Assembly: GCA_015179045.1 (NCBI GenBank)
Contig: WHUZ01000003.1
Span: 1,488,001 to 1,552,000, forward strand
Direction: 5' to 3'
DNA: 64,000 bases
From: Kalaharituber pfeilii
Lineage: Eukaryota; Ascomycota; Pezizomycetes; Pezizales; Pezizaceae
Part shown: positions 32,396-44,957 of the stretch, in pieces
Layout: each line of letters starts with the position of its first letter
Numbering within the stretch: position 1 is the first letter of the stretch
Program-made: the position numbers and the translations under genes
The notes under the pieces: model-generated
Seen by the model: the letters and a program-made list of their open reading frames with translations, nothing else
What the model was told of the DNA's origin: nothing
The model's database searches: none

Positions 32396-34850
32396 GCAGT
32401 GTGTTCGACTTCTTCATTACTGCTTCTTTTCCCTTTGCTTTTCTCTTAACTTTTTTCTTCTTCTCTTCTTCGTTTTATGTTATGATCGGACGATTTTACG
32501 TCTTTCCAATCATTTACGGCGCATATGGGTCTTTATTGCTAATTCTATTTAACGATGGTTGATCGATTTCTTTTTTTTTTTTTTTTTTTTTTTCCTTCTT
32601 TTTCTCGCTACTTTCGTACCGGCGAGATGGAACTATGGATCCGGAGCATACATCAAAAAAACATAAACAGTATTATAAGGAACGCGTGGGATCCTTGTTT
32701 ATGCTTTTCTTTTACTTGGTATGTGACATTTTTTCCTTTTTCTTTCTTTTCATCGTTTCTACTTACGGGGGATGGCTTATTCATTTTCGGAGGTTAAAGG
32801 AAAATTGGGGGTTCATTATTATTTGCTTTTACGTTGTGGTAATTTCTTTTCTTTTTTTTCTTTTTTTCCTCCTTACGGGAATGGTTCATGGTGTCTCTCT
32901 TTGGAGGCGTTCACTCATTGTTTGATTTTACTTCTTTTCTCGGATTATGTTTTGGTGGGCTTGAATTATACCGGGATTACGGAGTTGGCAGATACCTCTT
33001 TGTTTTTGTTTTGTTTTATGTTTTTTTTTTTTTTTTTTTTTGTTAAAAAGCTATCGGCACATTTTAATGCTGTTTTTATTTCTTTCTTTCTGTCTCGATC
33101 ATTCTCAATTTCTCACCTCTCCTTCGGCCATGTTTACACATCTGTCACCTCCCACCCTCCTTTACGCCCCATTCCATTCTTTTAGCCTGGCAGCAATTTT
33201 TTGGCCTGGTGTCAGTGGTTAATTGTACCTTGACTACCCTTACATTTGTGTTGCTTTTTCTGCGTTTGCATTGCCGTTGCTTGTTCACTTACATGTCGAC
33301 TTCACAATGGTTTGTGGGGCAGGCGCGAGGGAATAGGATTGGCAGGTGGGTCAGGACAGGACAGACAGACAATGGGGCCTGAACTGGAGGACTGGGTGTG
33401 GGAGTGAGAGGTGGGAAGGAGGCGTGCGAGACAAGGTTCGGATATATGGTGCTCCAAGGGCGGGAGGTCACGCCATTATCGACACGGTATGGTGTGCGGA
33501 TAGGCTGAGGATCGTGGATGGTTGATGATGGCGGTCTTTGCCTCTACGGTATGTGTACTACGCATGTACGTATTGTGTGTGGGGGAGGCGCAGTGGTGGG
33601 CATTGAGCCAATCGCGAAGGTTCACTAATATCTCCGCACACACTTACATCGTATATACACATGTGGCTTGACATCTCCCCGTTTTCCGCACTACACCCCT
33701 ACCGTTTCGTCGATAATATCGTGTGGAGCCATGCACTTGCGGCTTAAGTTTGCAATTGCCCATAGGTAGCGGCCGCCGCGCTCGCGAGCTGTGCGCGTGC
33801 CGGACGGAACACAACACTGGTTGTCGTGTGGGGTCTCTTCTAATTGTGGATTCAGACGGTAATTCAGGGAGACAAAAAAACAAGAAGTCACTTGACATGT
33901 TACTGTCTGTCTGTTTTTCTTTCTTTCGTTTCTTCTGTGTAAAAGAAAGAATTTCTCTAACTCGATGATACCCAAGGCAAGAAAAACCTCACTCATACTG
34001 GGTACAGACAAGAACCAAAGGCGAAAAACTATATTCCGTTCACATGCACCTCCACATTATTTCTTTTTTATTCTTTTTCTTTTTCTTTTTTTTTTCCCCT
34101 TGTGTTCCCGCCTTGCGCCATCATTTCCGCTCAGGGATATACTATACGCATAAGGCGGCCTTCCTACCTACCTATATCCTGAACTAATATACCAAACTTA
34201 CCTACCTACCTTATATGCGCCCCGTTTTATTCATAATTTAATCCCAATCTGACTTGCATTTTGTACAACCTAATTTGTGTACAACCGTTTTTTTTTTTTT
34301 TGACTCGCATTTTTGGCTTTATTTGCATGACACTATATTCTCATATACTTTATTACACATATATATAGATCATTATATCCGCTTATTCCATATAGATGTA
34401 CATAGTTTATAAGCTTATATAGAGCTAGAAAAGAAATTAGGAGGTAGATTTGGTTGATTAAAAAAAAAATATTTATTAATTTTTTTCACATTGGGGGATT
34501 GCATGCGTTACGGTTGTGCATGTTGTTGTTGTGGATTTATGTAAAGTATACTTACATAACTTATATATACCTTGGATGACGAAATATACAAAAACCGTTG
34601 ATTTCGATTATAACATTATGTTGATACCATGCGAATGCGATTTTTTTAGTGCTGATGATAATTGAAGTATAGATGTAAGTAATACTAATGCTTACATGAA
34701 CGCGTGTCCGATGCAAGTTTCCCGTACGTTTATTCCCATATACTCTGTTATGCATAAGAAGCATGCCAGTGAATTGTATATACGCTTATTATAATCTCCA
34801 CACTGTTTTTTTTCTTACATATGTTCGTTTTCGTCAAACCACCCAGAATA
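32396..34850. other. Gene desert, part 1: T-rich 3' flank and low-complexity DNA
   Basis: The 32396-33160 segment is extremely T-rich on this strand (T runs at about 32570-32593 and 33020-33041), likely 3'UTR and downstream flank of the Ser/Pro-rich gene. Another T-rich patch lies at 34060-34100. CCTA repeats occur near 34164-34175 and 34199-34211. Frames here are Phe-rich translations of T runs. No gene is recognised. Confidence 0.4.
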
Positions 34851-37800
34851 GTATCGTATACGGTTTAGGTTTTTGATTATGATCAGGTCAGGCCAGGTCA
34901 GGGTTATCAGGCCAGCTCCACTGGGCAAAATATTTAACTTCCTAATAACCTTCCTGGCTTATAATTAGGCTGGCCTTCTGACCTCCTCTTTCTCCATTGT
35001 GGTCACATACGACGTTCAGTAAGCAATGATTGGTATTTAACATGCTGATACCAAGTTAACTACCACAGTCGCCACCACCAGTAGCAGCTAACATCTATTA
35101 TCCTCATAGTCCCCACACACCAATGCCCTCGTACTGCTCTACTACTGCCACTGCAAGTTTTTCCTCCCTGCTACCCGTCCCGAGACATACATAAGTCCAT
35201 ACTCAAGTACTGCTTCGTATAGAAGGAGTACCCCCACCTCTAATGGTCATTGACATCATCAACTCTCCAGCCTGAATGAATGTACGTAATTAGTATTCTT
35301 ATGATCCTTCTGTGTCCCACAAATCATCATCTAGGCCCAAGACAGCCAGCTCAGCCTTTTTTTTTTTTTGCATACGTATACCCACATCCAGTTCTTACTA
35401 CTCCACTCTACCTACTTCGGTATGCATCCACGTATTGATACGAATTTACGTTTCAGTCCCACCGTATGTCACACAAAAGGCCCTGTGGCGTACTTAGCAT
35501 ACGCATTTTATTCGACAAAAGATCGCAAGAATAAAAAAAGAACAAGAAATGAACGCACTATCATACGCCGAACGTTCTTACACGAGCTGGATGTCAAAAC
35601 CATGTGAATGAAAGGGAAATGGAGGGGTTGGAAGGGAGGCTTGCAGTTCAAACATACATGCCAGCAAAACAAAAAAATAAAAGATAAACATCGAAGCCAC
35701 AAGTGCAAACTTCAAGCACGCAATCAATTACTCTAAGGGTCAAATTCAAGGGTTTTGCTGTTTTTTTTTGTTTCAAGCCTCTTTTTTTCGTTTGTACACT
35801 TGTAGGCCGTCTTGGCCATACCCACCAGCACAACCACCACCACCCCACACCACACCACCACACCACCCACCCTAAAAATAAATGAACATTGCATATACAC
35901 GAATCCGGTACGGTGCCTTCGGAAATATAACACTGTCCTTCCATGTGTCATCACGAGTAAAATAAAGCCCTTACGCTGGACAGATGTACCTTTTTGCCTT
36001 TGTTTTGTTTTGAAATTTGTCTCTTTACTTTAAGATCGCAATTCATGCTAACCCCGCGCTCCATGTAAGCCGAATTCGGTAGTATGGTACGTAGTTGATT
36101 AGGGAACGCGACTAGTGGATTACTTAGTTAGGTTAATGGTATTGGCATGTACCTTTGAGTTCCAGGTAACAAGCATCTTGTATTCACCCCCCATGTAGAT
36201 ATACCGATTTGGACATGGTGCATGGATGGTATGACGCTTTGAACGTATGTATGTGCGAAGTATCTGAAGTCGAACAAAACGACATGTTGAATGCAAATCA
36301 CCATTCTCTACGCCTGGATTTGTAATGAAAACTTTTCATAGATCTGGACCGTTCTGCATGTGCACAATGTCAAAAGATTTCTCCGTAGCCAAACCAGAGT
36401 ATGCATAGTGCATGTGCAAGTCCAGTGATCGTCAACTATTTCTAGATATTGAGCCTCTCACCCTCGCATATCGCCGTTGGTCAATGGCATGTTAGGAGGT
36501 GCTCCATGATATAACAGGCAAAGCAGAATCCAGAGCTTTACATCCGCCCATAGGGATCGGAGGGAATATTGCTAACATAGGAAGAGTCAAGGAACATGGA
36601 TATGTGGCAAAGTGAAGAAGCTCGCAGGCTACAGGCCAGATTCCTCTCTTCAAACTCTATACAGTCTTGCTTGCGTACGAGTGACTTCGTCCCTGTAGAC
36701 GAACATCAGCATGTCCAATGATGTGCAGAGTCTGTGATTGGAGAGTGTCAGCACCATTGGCTGCCTGCGGAGGCCAGACATTGACTTAAACATACGTTAA
36801 ACAGGGTGGAGTATCTGTAGCAAGTAGAAGGTAGCGTATGCCCTGTAGAACCACATTGGGTATGTACCTAACCAAGTTCGTATCCGAACCTGGCACCAAT
36901 CCTGTGACAGTAGGAATTGTAGCAGATGAAGAATGAATGCAATTCGTACCAGCTCAGCTGCACACATGCAGTGTACTGTGTTCTCCGGCATGGAATTGCT
37001 CTAGTCCGGCAATTGATCAATCTCGTGTGTGCAATTGATCCACACCTACCTTCGCAACAACTCATCATGGCTTGTTCTATGAGGACTTGTGCAAACGAAG
37101 CGGCTTTAATTCAATACCGATCAAGGGTATTAGATGTGTATGCAGGGGCCTATAAATTTCATTCTGCTGATCCGAATCAAAGATGGGCTTCAGATAAGCC
37201 ACAGCGAACACGTTGATTTTCATTAACCGACTTCGTTTCACTGGCTCGCATCGCAGACAAGTAGAATTCCAGATTTCCAAGTTTTCGAGTCCCCGCTAAT
37301 GACATGTAGTCAACGTCTAGCCTTGCGTCAACGTCAATATTGAACGTCAAACGAAGATCAGAGCAAGAACTTTGGTAGTTCAGTACCTACATGAGCCATC
37401 GTTGCAGCTAGTACAGCTAGATGTCATCATTCGTTCGCCGATCCGGGCGGGTATAACACTTTATAGCAACGGGGGTCAGGATTGGCTCGGCATGCAAACG
37501 CCGTAGCGGGACATTCGCAGGACAAAGAAAGACATGAATGACAACGATAGTAATACAGCTGCCTCAGGGTTAATGTCTGAGACTGGGGAGAAACAGTGTG
37601 CTTGCTGAAACTTGCAGTCTGCTTAACGTTTTGACGTCCCATGTGGATTGATTGTGAACTGGACGGTGTGATTCGCAGCTGATAGGCGGACTTGAACCTT
37701 GGTTTGGTTCAAAATTTGAAGCGGTAGATCAGACAGATCAGCGTTAAGCCGAGCTTCTATCTTCAGCAGCCGAATTATGAGATTGGTCAAGAGGCAAAAA

Positions 37801-37901
37801 CATGGGGATTTGGTTTGATACTCTATCAATCCGATAGAGGCTCAGGGCGGGCTGTAGCGAGATGTTCGGCATCCACACCAGGCACATACTACTAGCCAGT
37901 A

Positions 37902-37961
37902 AAATATGTATTCGGACAGGGGTACTAATGCACATTATGCGCTATGTCCGAATACATATTT
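37902..37961. mobile_element. 60-bp miniature inverted-repeat element with TA target duplication
   Basis: Perfect 17-base terminal inverted repeats AAATATGTATTCGGACA (37902-37918) and their complement (37945-37961) enclose a 26-base loop. They are flanked by TA on both sides (37900-37901, 37962-37963). The GTATTCGGACA core also occurs in the terminus of the 357-bp element at 41750-42106. TA duplication and termini suggest a Tc1/mariner-superfamily nonautonomous element; that class is inferred. Confidence 0.7.
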
Positions 37962-40004
37962 TACTAGTTAATACCTACCAGATTACAGCCAAGCCTTGCA
38001 TGCCTAACAGGAACGACCGAAACGCCAAGAACCTTGTAGTGTGATGTGCATTCCTCTACTTCATTGGTATGCATCTGCGGCGTGAGGCGATCGGTGATTA
38101 CTTTGAACTTCTGCATATTGACGCATACACAAGGCATCATACCAATTGATGACTTTGAAGTCAAATCCGTGTACCTATACGCAGAGAGAACGAATACAGT
38201 TGAGGACGGTACGCAGGCTGCTACTGTTACTTACCCTCAATCAAACTGTGCATGTATCCCTCCTTCTCGAATCAGTGCCACGCAAAACCACAATTACTAC
38301 CCACGCTCTACACAGTACCTGCTAATTAGGTGTCATTAGTCAACCCGCTTTTGGTCACTTTGTGAAGTTCTCTCTCTTTTTTTTTTTCAATTAAGCATCT
38401 TCGTCTCCTACATTCATCAATATTCCATAGTCTATTTCGGATATTGCAATATTTCAAGCACTTGAGACAGGCACTAACCTGATGTGGTAGCTTCCATTGT
38501 CTAGTTAGGCAGCGTGTGCTCTGCACGTCCTTTGCCCAATCCTCCGTCGGGTTTACATCGGCTCTTTCTCCTATCATTTTCCTTCTCCTGCCACCATTGC
38601 AGAGATCATGTCGATTCCAAACAATATTTTTTTTCTTCATGCATATATAAGCTTTTAGTCTCCAGTTCAGAGGAGATTTGTTGGTTGTCAAAGCCTACTA
38701 TTATCCATGTCTTCAACCCTTCTGTTCTCGTTCAATCTGTTTCCAGCCGCTTCTTTACGCCTTTAAGAAAAAGTAAGTTCAGAAAATCGTGCAGCAGAAA
38801 AAAAAAAAAAATACCAGGGAAGACGTTTTCAACGATTTCCAAAAAGAAAAAGGTCACAGGTAATATATTTTCTCGGCACACAGTATCGAGAGAAAGACTC
38901 ATACTTCAGTCAACATGTACTAAAAGCTTCAATAGGGTTGATGAAGATCGACTAGCGCGATGAGTAGTTAACAACATCATTAAACTTGCATGCATTTTTT
39001 TCCATTTCGATTTTTATACCTATCCTTCTAGGGTATTCAGACTTCTTAATGTGATTGCATGCTTCATACAATTATTCTTCAACTTAGCCCAGGTATGGAG
39101 TAATTGACCTTCCGCCTAAAAGGGACGAAGCGGTTGGGAAGATCACAAATAAGATAGGTACTACACTATGCTTCTTTTGCCTTGCTCTTTAATCGAAATT
39201 GAATGCTATAACCATAATATATTGTTATTGATTGCGTGCAATGTGATAGGTAATGCACGTGCATGATGTGATGTGCATCACGGGCCAGGTACTCGATTCC
39301 TTTGACGAATTGCTAGGGCTTGACTGTTTACAATCTACAGGAACAAATATTTATCTCATTTATCATCATGTTGTGGCATAAGTCGTAGTCATTGATTATA
39401 ATAGAAAAGTCTATCAACTGCGTCCACTTACCTCGAGACTGGGAAGCATTTCCGAACCTATTCAGATAAATCTCTACTAATTCAAGTTCATAGGTACTGA
39501 ATGTGAAGAAGCTTCCGCTAGTGCGTGGGAAGTTGGGTGGTAGCGATGTAGGTACACGACTGCTTTTCATGGATCCCACAATGACCAGAAGTACACTGCA
39601 ATATAGAGAATGTGCTTACCAGATATATCCGGCTAAATACCCTATCAAATTTTTGTACGACACTAAATGGCCTTGATGTTGCACACAATATGGCGGGTCC
39701 GAAGATAGATAGTTAAAGCACGGCCTCTTCAGGCATGCTAACAAAGAAGCATCAACATTTTCACCTTTCTTCCTAGAAGCCTGGTATCAACATAGTAGTA
39801 CACTATAATGCCATGCTCAATCTCCTACGTTTCGACTCTGATATGTACGAATAAAGATCTGATCAACCTTGCGCCCTACAAGTAATACTGTACTAATCCT
39901 GAAGAGGCTTAGCTATGCAACTACCTAAATCTGTAGTTGAGCACCGCCATCTTGGCACCACAATTAGTACCTCGCTTAGCTTCACGAGTGACAGAGCAAT
40001 AGGT

Positions 40005-40037
40005 GTTCTCGTGCCAAGAGATTCTGGGCACGAGAAC
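40005..40037. repeat. Perfect 11-bp stem hairpin
   Basis: GTTCTCGTGCC at 40005-40015 pairs exactly with GGCACGAGAAC at 40027-40037 across an 11-base loop. There is no adjacent gene to terminate; it may be a transposon end or chance. Confidence 0.5.
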
Positions 40038-41115
40038 AAGCGGCGTTGTGAATTTACTTTACAGTTGGGTAAAAGCATGATAATACAAGATTGTGTGTAT
40101 GCAGAGGATTATCTGATGCAACAGAAATGTCAATTATCAAGAAGCTGCATGGCACTTTCGCGACATCTCACATCGTCAACCCTGGTTGATAAAATCTACT
40201 AGATGAACTCAAAAGGAACTGAGAGTGAAGGTTGTACATCTGCAGAGCCATGTCAGCCAACAGGACTATAGAATAGGATGCCTCAAATATGAAATCACCG
40301 TTGCACAATGTTTAACGGTCACAACAGCATGTTATGAGGAAGTTTACGTGAGTAGGTATAATTGGCAAATCAAATACTGTTCTGGATTCGTATTGATTAT
40401 GGAATTTCCAGCTTCCGCTAGTGTTCAAATAAGCGAGCGCTCAACTTTCATTGATTACCTATTCGATTATCGATCCTGTCAATCATCTCAGAATCAGCAT
40501 CTCAGGGCAGCTGCGGAGCATTCCAAGCACTCATATATACCACTCCATATTATAACTCATGAACAAAGCTTCAAATACCAACTTTAGCAAGCGTTTTTAT
40601 ATATAGTTGACTGAAAAATGCTGACTATAGGGTCTTTTGCAAGCTGTACAAATGCTATATGCCATGCTGGGGTAGCACTGATGTCAGGGACATATTGTGG
40701 GCAGAGATATATACCTGATAATCTCAAACACCACATATCATATTCTTCTATGATTTTCTCAGCTGATTTCTTAGCTCTCTCAATGACGCTGGCCCTGAAC
40801 AAATGCTGCATTTCATCGAATGTTCTTATGTACATCTCGGTTTACCGCCTTCGCTTAGAACATCAATCTTTTTTGTTTATGCAATGAAGACTAATGCACC
40901 TCTCTTCTAGCAAGCGTTGCTCCTAATACCACCAGTCCAAAGGTTTAGCAACCGGTGTCATGCATTAAATACAAACCACTTGGGCGGCCAGGTCAATCTT
41001 TGGCTTTCTCTCATGCGCGGCCGTTCGGACGAATTCTCAAACAAAAGATATTCACTATGGTATCCCTTGGTTTGCTGAGCTAACCTGCAACTTATAGTCC
41101 TGCAATCTATAGTTA

Positions 41116-41329
41116 CAGGTGACCCTTGCCTGGGGTCGTGCCAACCAGACTAAGGTGACCCTGGCTATAATAATGAACCTCTTTTTAGTGAAAACCTGGC
41201 TATAGTGAAGGGATGGGCGAGCTTCTTTGTCTACACGGGTAAAGAAAGTGCCCTTGCTATAGCGAAAACTGGTTATAGTGAAGAAAATCGGTCAGATTCT
41301 TGGCCTTCATTATAGCCAGGTTCACCTGC
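41116..41329. mobile_element. Pogo-like nonautonomous element (decayed)
   Basis: It begins CAGGTGACCCTTGCC just after a TA and ends GGCTATAATG... as read inward from GGTTCACCTG at 41320-41329. Inside are several degenerate copies of the motif CCTGGCTATAGTGAA in both orientations (41152-41176, 41194-41210, 41251-41283, 41305-41323). CAG-initial termini and such TATAGTGAA words are typical of pogo/Tigger elements. The right flank has lost a clear TA. No transposase is present. Confidence 0.5.
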
Positions 41330-41749
41330 GCTTCGTAATAGCTTCATACTGTTAGATCTGAGCCAGCAGACGGCACACGGGCGAGTTCAGCTGTCGCACC
41401 ATGGCCGACCGGAGGCTTAGGTTCAAACATGCCACCGGGTAAGCACCATTAACATTAATCACCTAACTCACTTTCTAAGATGATTGTTACATGATTCACG
41501 GGTTTCAGAACTACAAAGGCCGTGCATTTTTGGTGAAGACCGTTTGTGGCATGATACCCTGGGACGTCTCGGAGAAATACGGGGCTTAGTGAGCCGCTAG
41601 GAACAGAAGATAATGCTGGCTACTAGGATGTTGAACACGACCAGGATATTGAACACTTACCGGGTGCCACAACCAAAAATTACTGTGAGTGCAAATGACT
41701 CTCAAGTGGACTCAACTGCAAGCCAGAGCATTGGAGAATACAGTAAGTA

Positions 41750-42106
41750 CTCACTAATTCAAATAGTATTCGGACACTAGATGTTGCATACGAGCTATGC
41801 GCTTTTGGGAATAGCATGATATGCAACATTCGCTCCCATGCGGGTATAGAATTTGAATGTATCTAGGTACCTAAGTATACATCGAAACGCCTAAAATACA
41901 CTGCTGATGGCGAATTGAATGTCCTCACGTTCACTATTATAGTCCCTAATTTACTTGGCCACCCTTTTGAACTCAATTCCCCATTACCTATCTCACGAGA
42001 GGACCATTCCTTAATGCAAATCTAACCAATGCATACTGCGCCATCCCCAAAAGCGCATAGCACATATGCATTATGCAGTGTCCAAATACTTTTTTGAATC
42101 AGCGAG
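41750..42106. mobile_element. 357-bp MITE with about 60-bp inverted termini and TA duplication
   Basis: The left terminus CTCACTAATTCAAATAGTAT matches the right terminus read inward, CTCGCTGATTCAAAAAAGTA. Pairing continues through TTGGACACT, ATGCATA and GCTATGCGCTTTTGGG for about 60 bases. TA flanks both ends (41748-41749, 42107-42108). The corresponding point in the right arm of the surrounding inverted repeat reads GAAGTAAATATTATT, an uninterrupted site with a single TA. That shows the element inserted after the arms were formed. No transposase is encoded. Tc1/mariner class is inferred from TA and the TATTCGGACA-like motif. Confidence 0.8.
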
Positions 42107-42284
42107 TAAATATTATTTTCCACATCTTTCCTAGGACTATTTTCAGCATTTAAGTAATGATCTATTTGATATATACAAAATTATATTCTGGACATACTCT
42201 GGGTCACCATGTGTCAATGATCCTACTTTGAGGCCTTATTGATCATGTATACTCTGTTGCCTGTTCTTAGAGATACATATAATA

Positions 42285-42394
42285 TGGCAAGTTTGGTTGC
42301 ACTCAGGCTAAATATGTAGTGTACTAGCAATGCAATATTTGGCAAGTTTGGTTGCACTCAGGCTAAATATGTAGTGTACTAGCAATGCAATATT
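42285..42394. repeat. Perfect 55-bp tandem duplication
   Basis: Bases 42285-42339 and 42340-42394 are identical copies, both starting TGGCAAGTTTGGTTGCACTC. The right arm of the inverted repeat has one diverged copy, so the duplication is recent and specific to the left arm. Confidence 0.9.
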
Positions 42395-43216
42395 GAAGCA
42401 TACATTTTTGCTTATGCATATGCACAGGAGTGGGCTATTATATAGTAGAAAAACATTGTCTCTAAAGCTCAAAAATAAAAACTCAAGTACAACAATGTAT
42501 TTACAGAACTGCTGGTAGCACTGGCCGATGGATTTGAGGTATTGAGTACTCTCATGTGCATATTACATATAGATCCTACTAGAAATACTCATCAGCTCTC
42601 AGTACAGCTGAATAGCACCTGCAACTGGAGTGCTTATTACTGCTGTCACCTATCTCATACACATATCGTCATCTATATACTTATTAATCCACCGCTCTCG
42701 CTGCACCGTGCATACCGCTCCCCTTACATCGACATATGGCAATTAAATCTATCTAAGGGTGCTATCAACAGTTCTGAAAATACCTTGTTGTACATGAGTT
42801 TTTATTGTAAAGCTTTAGAGAGTCTATCCAATGTTTTTCCACTATATAATAGCCCACTCCTGTGCATATGCATAAGCAAAAAATGTATGCTTCAATATTG
42901 CATTGCAAGTCACTACTGTACATATTAGCCTGAGTGCAACATGTAACAGGCAACAGAGTATACATCAAGATCAATAAGGGCCTCAGAGTAGGATCATTGA
43001 CACATGGTGACCCAGAGTATGTCCAGAATATGATTTTGTATATAACTAAATAGATCATTACCTAAATGTCCTAGGAAAGGTGTGGAGAATAATATTTACT
43101 TCTATTCTCCAATGCTCTGGAGCCCACTTGAGAGTCATTTCCACTCACAGTAATTCTTTGTTGTGGCATCCGGAAAGTATTCAATATCCCCCGATCGTGA
43201 TCAACATCCCAGTACC

Positions 43217-44957
43217 GCGCGTTTACCAGAAAAGTCTTCAATTTATGCCAGCTAGAGCAGGTCATGTACTCACTCTGGCTTCAATTTTGTCAAAAGTTGC
43301 TTAACGGTTTACACGGTTGGCAGTACTTACCTGAAAAATTTATATAGAGTCTTATGATATATGGCCTTGTATAAAAATAAAAGCACATACTATCACTGCG
43401 TCCTATGTGGCAGTCCCCAGAGCATAAGTACATACGCATTTGCCCTCGAGAGGTTGAGGCATGCTAACTCGTACTTGGCCTTTCATACAAGCTATAGCTT
43501 AAGGGCAATGGAGGGCACTCGGCAACTGGAGGTAACTTCTTTCCATTATAAGCCTCTTCTACCTACAACTAAAGCTCCTCTTTCTTCCAAAGAAGCACAG
43601 TAAACTTCTCAACCTCAAGCTTCAACTACCACTGCAATATAAATAGTTTTCACTAATTTTGGAGTACCGGTTTTGGGGGGGGGGTAAGTGATTTCCTTTT
43701 TCAAGTAGTTAAAGAATTTATTGATGTACCCAAATTTTAATTTCCAAAAACACTTAACTCACTAAAGCATGAAAAGAATAATAAAAAAAAACTCGAGGAA
43801 TAAAACATAAAGAAGGTAATATTCTACTGCTACTACTAGTAATTCTTCTCTCCCCTTCCAACAAAACAATTCCTACTCACAAATGCCCTCTCCGTCTCTC
43901 CCTCCTCCACCTCTCACTTCACACTAGAGTTGTCTTATCTGGGGGCACGAGAAGCACAATCTCTATATCTATCCTCTAACTTGCTCCTCCCAATGTTGTA
44001 CATCCCAACAAACCATTCTTCCCCAACTGTAAAAACACATCCACAACCTCCACTTCCCTCCCAGGAAAGCTAAATTGTCCAATATCAAATAGTAGAAGCC
44101 CCCTATAGCTTCATTCACACCCTACGACTTCCCCCCTTCTCCCCCACTCCCCCACCCCCCACCCCCCACCCCACCCCCCGCCTGCCTTAAGATCAATGAT
44201 GGCCTCACTCGTTATATGGCATAAACCCGCCCCGCAGAAAGTAGACAATCCCGCTGAACAAAGATACACATATACATAATAGAATTTGATATTCTTCAAA
44301 CCAAAATGGAGGAGAGGGTTCACCAAAAAACTCCCCATCTACACAAGTTTGACCCCAATATCAAAAAATCAAAAATAAACCCCTATACAGTAAGATACGC
44401 ACAGCACAGAAAGCAATGAAACAACCACGGACAATTACAAAGCAAACCTGGTCATACAAAAAAAAAAGAAAAAAAGAAAAAGGCAAGACAAAACGAAACG
44501 TAAAAACAAAGGGAAAAAGCAATTACATCTGCACAATGCACAATAGCACTGTACAAAAACATGTGCACACCCATAGCAAATCAGCATCAAGTACTGTGAA
44601 ACCCGCATGCCTTTTTACCTTGGCAACAAACACGGGAATGCAAATTTGTCGAGTAAAACCAGTGAAAAACCAGTCATACCCCAATAATGCAGGCACGAAA
44701 TAACAAAGTTTCTCTATTAAAGACTGCAAAAAAACAAAAACATGAGAGCATAGTAGTAGTCCTGACCAAAATCCAATCAACTACCTGACCCATAAGAGAA
44801 CATCGAAGAGCATGCAAAGCAAAGTAAGCAAGCCCACCAAGCGAAAATGAACGAATACAAGGCCAATCCTAGCGAAAAACTAGTCATGCAGAAACACAAG
44901 GGACTTAGTAACAAAAAGGAACAAACGAGCAAAAAGTAAAATGAGGGTAAAAGTATC
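43217..44957. other. Gene desert, part 3: 3' flank of the TCP11-domain gene
   Basis: It contains a G run near 43675-43682, C-rich microsatellite-like sequence at about 44140-44180 and an A-rich stretch at 44440-44520. Frames here are compositional. No gene or clear repeat pair is seen. Confidence 0.4.

Larger units (their letters stand above)
34851..41115. other. Gene desert, part 2: no recognisable genes
   Basis: Frames of 60-150 codons occur on both strands but overlap, lack domains and have no splice pattern. Near 34875-34990 there is a weak inverted arrangement of AGGTCAGGCCAG-like words. A 60-bp element lies at 37902-37961 and a hairpin at 40005-40037. The composition is near-neutral, unlike the T-rich part before it, and suits old decayed transposon sequence. 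Confidence 0.4.
41619..43216. repeat. Large imperfect inverted repeat, probable foldback transposon relic
   Basis: The left arm (41619-42521) and right arm (42759-43216) are reverse complements over about 450-490 aligned bases. Shared stretches include GGATGTTGA...GATATTGAA, AATGACTCTCAAGTGG, CATACTCTGGGTCACCATGT and GCTTATGCATATGCACAGGA. A 237-base spacer separates them. The left arm is longer because it gained the 357-bp element at 41750-42106 and a 55-bp tandem duplication. The divergence indicates an old structure. The complement of the right arm contains a short frame with NARYWDVDHDRGILNTF that may be transposase residue, but I could not identify it. Confidence 0.8.

Noticed and set aside
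36797..38339. Short frames in the desert considered as retrotransposon protein remnants
   Set aside because: None contains a reverse transcriptase, integrase or protease motif that I can recognise.
41390..41440. GGTTCAAAC resembling a tRNA T-loop, also at 16557
   Set aside because: No cloverleaf arms or acceptor pairing could be built around either site.
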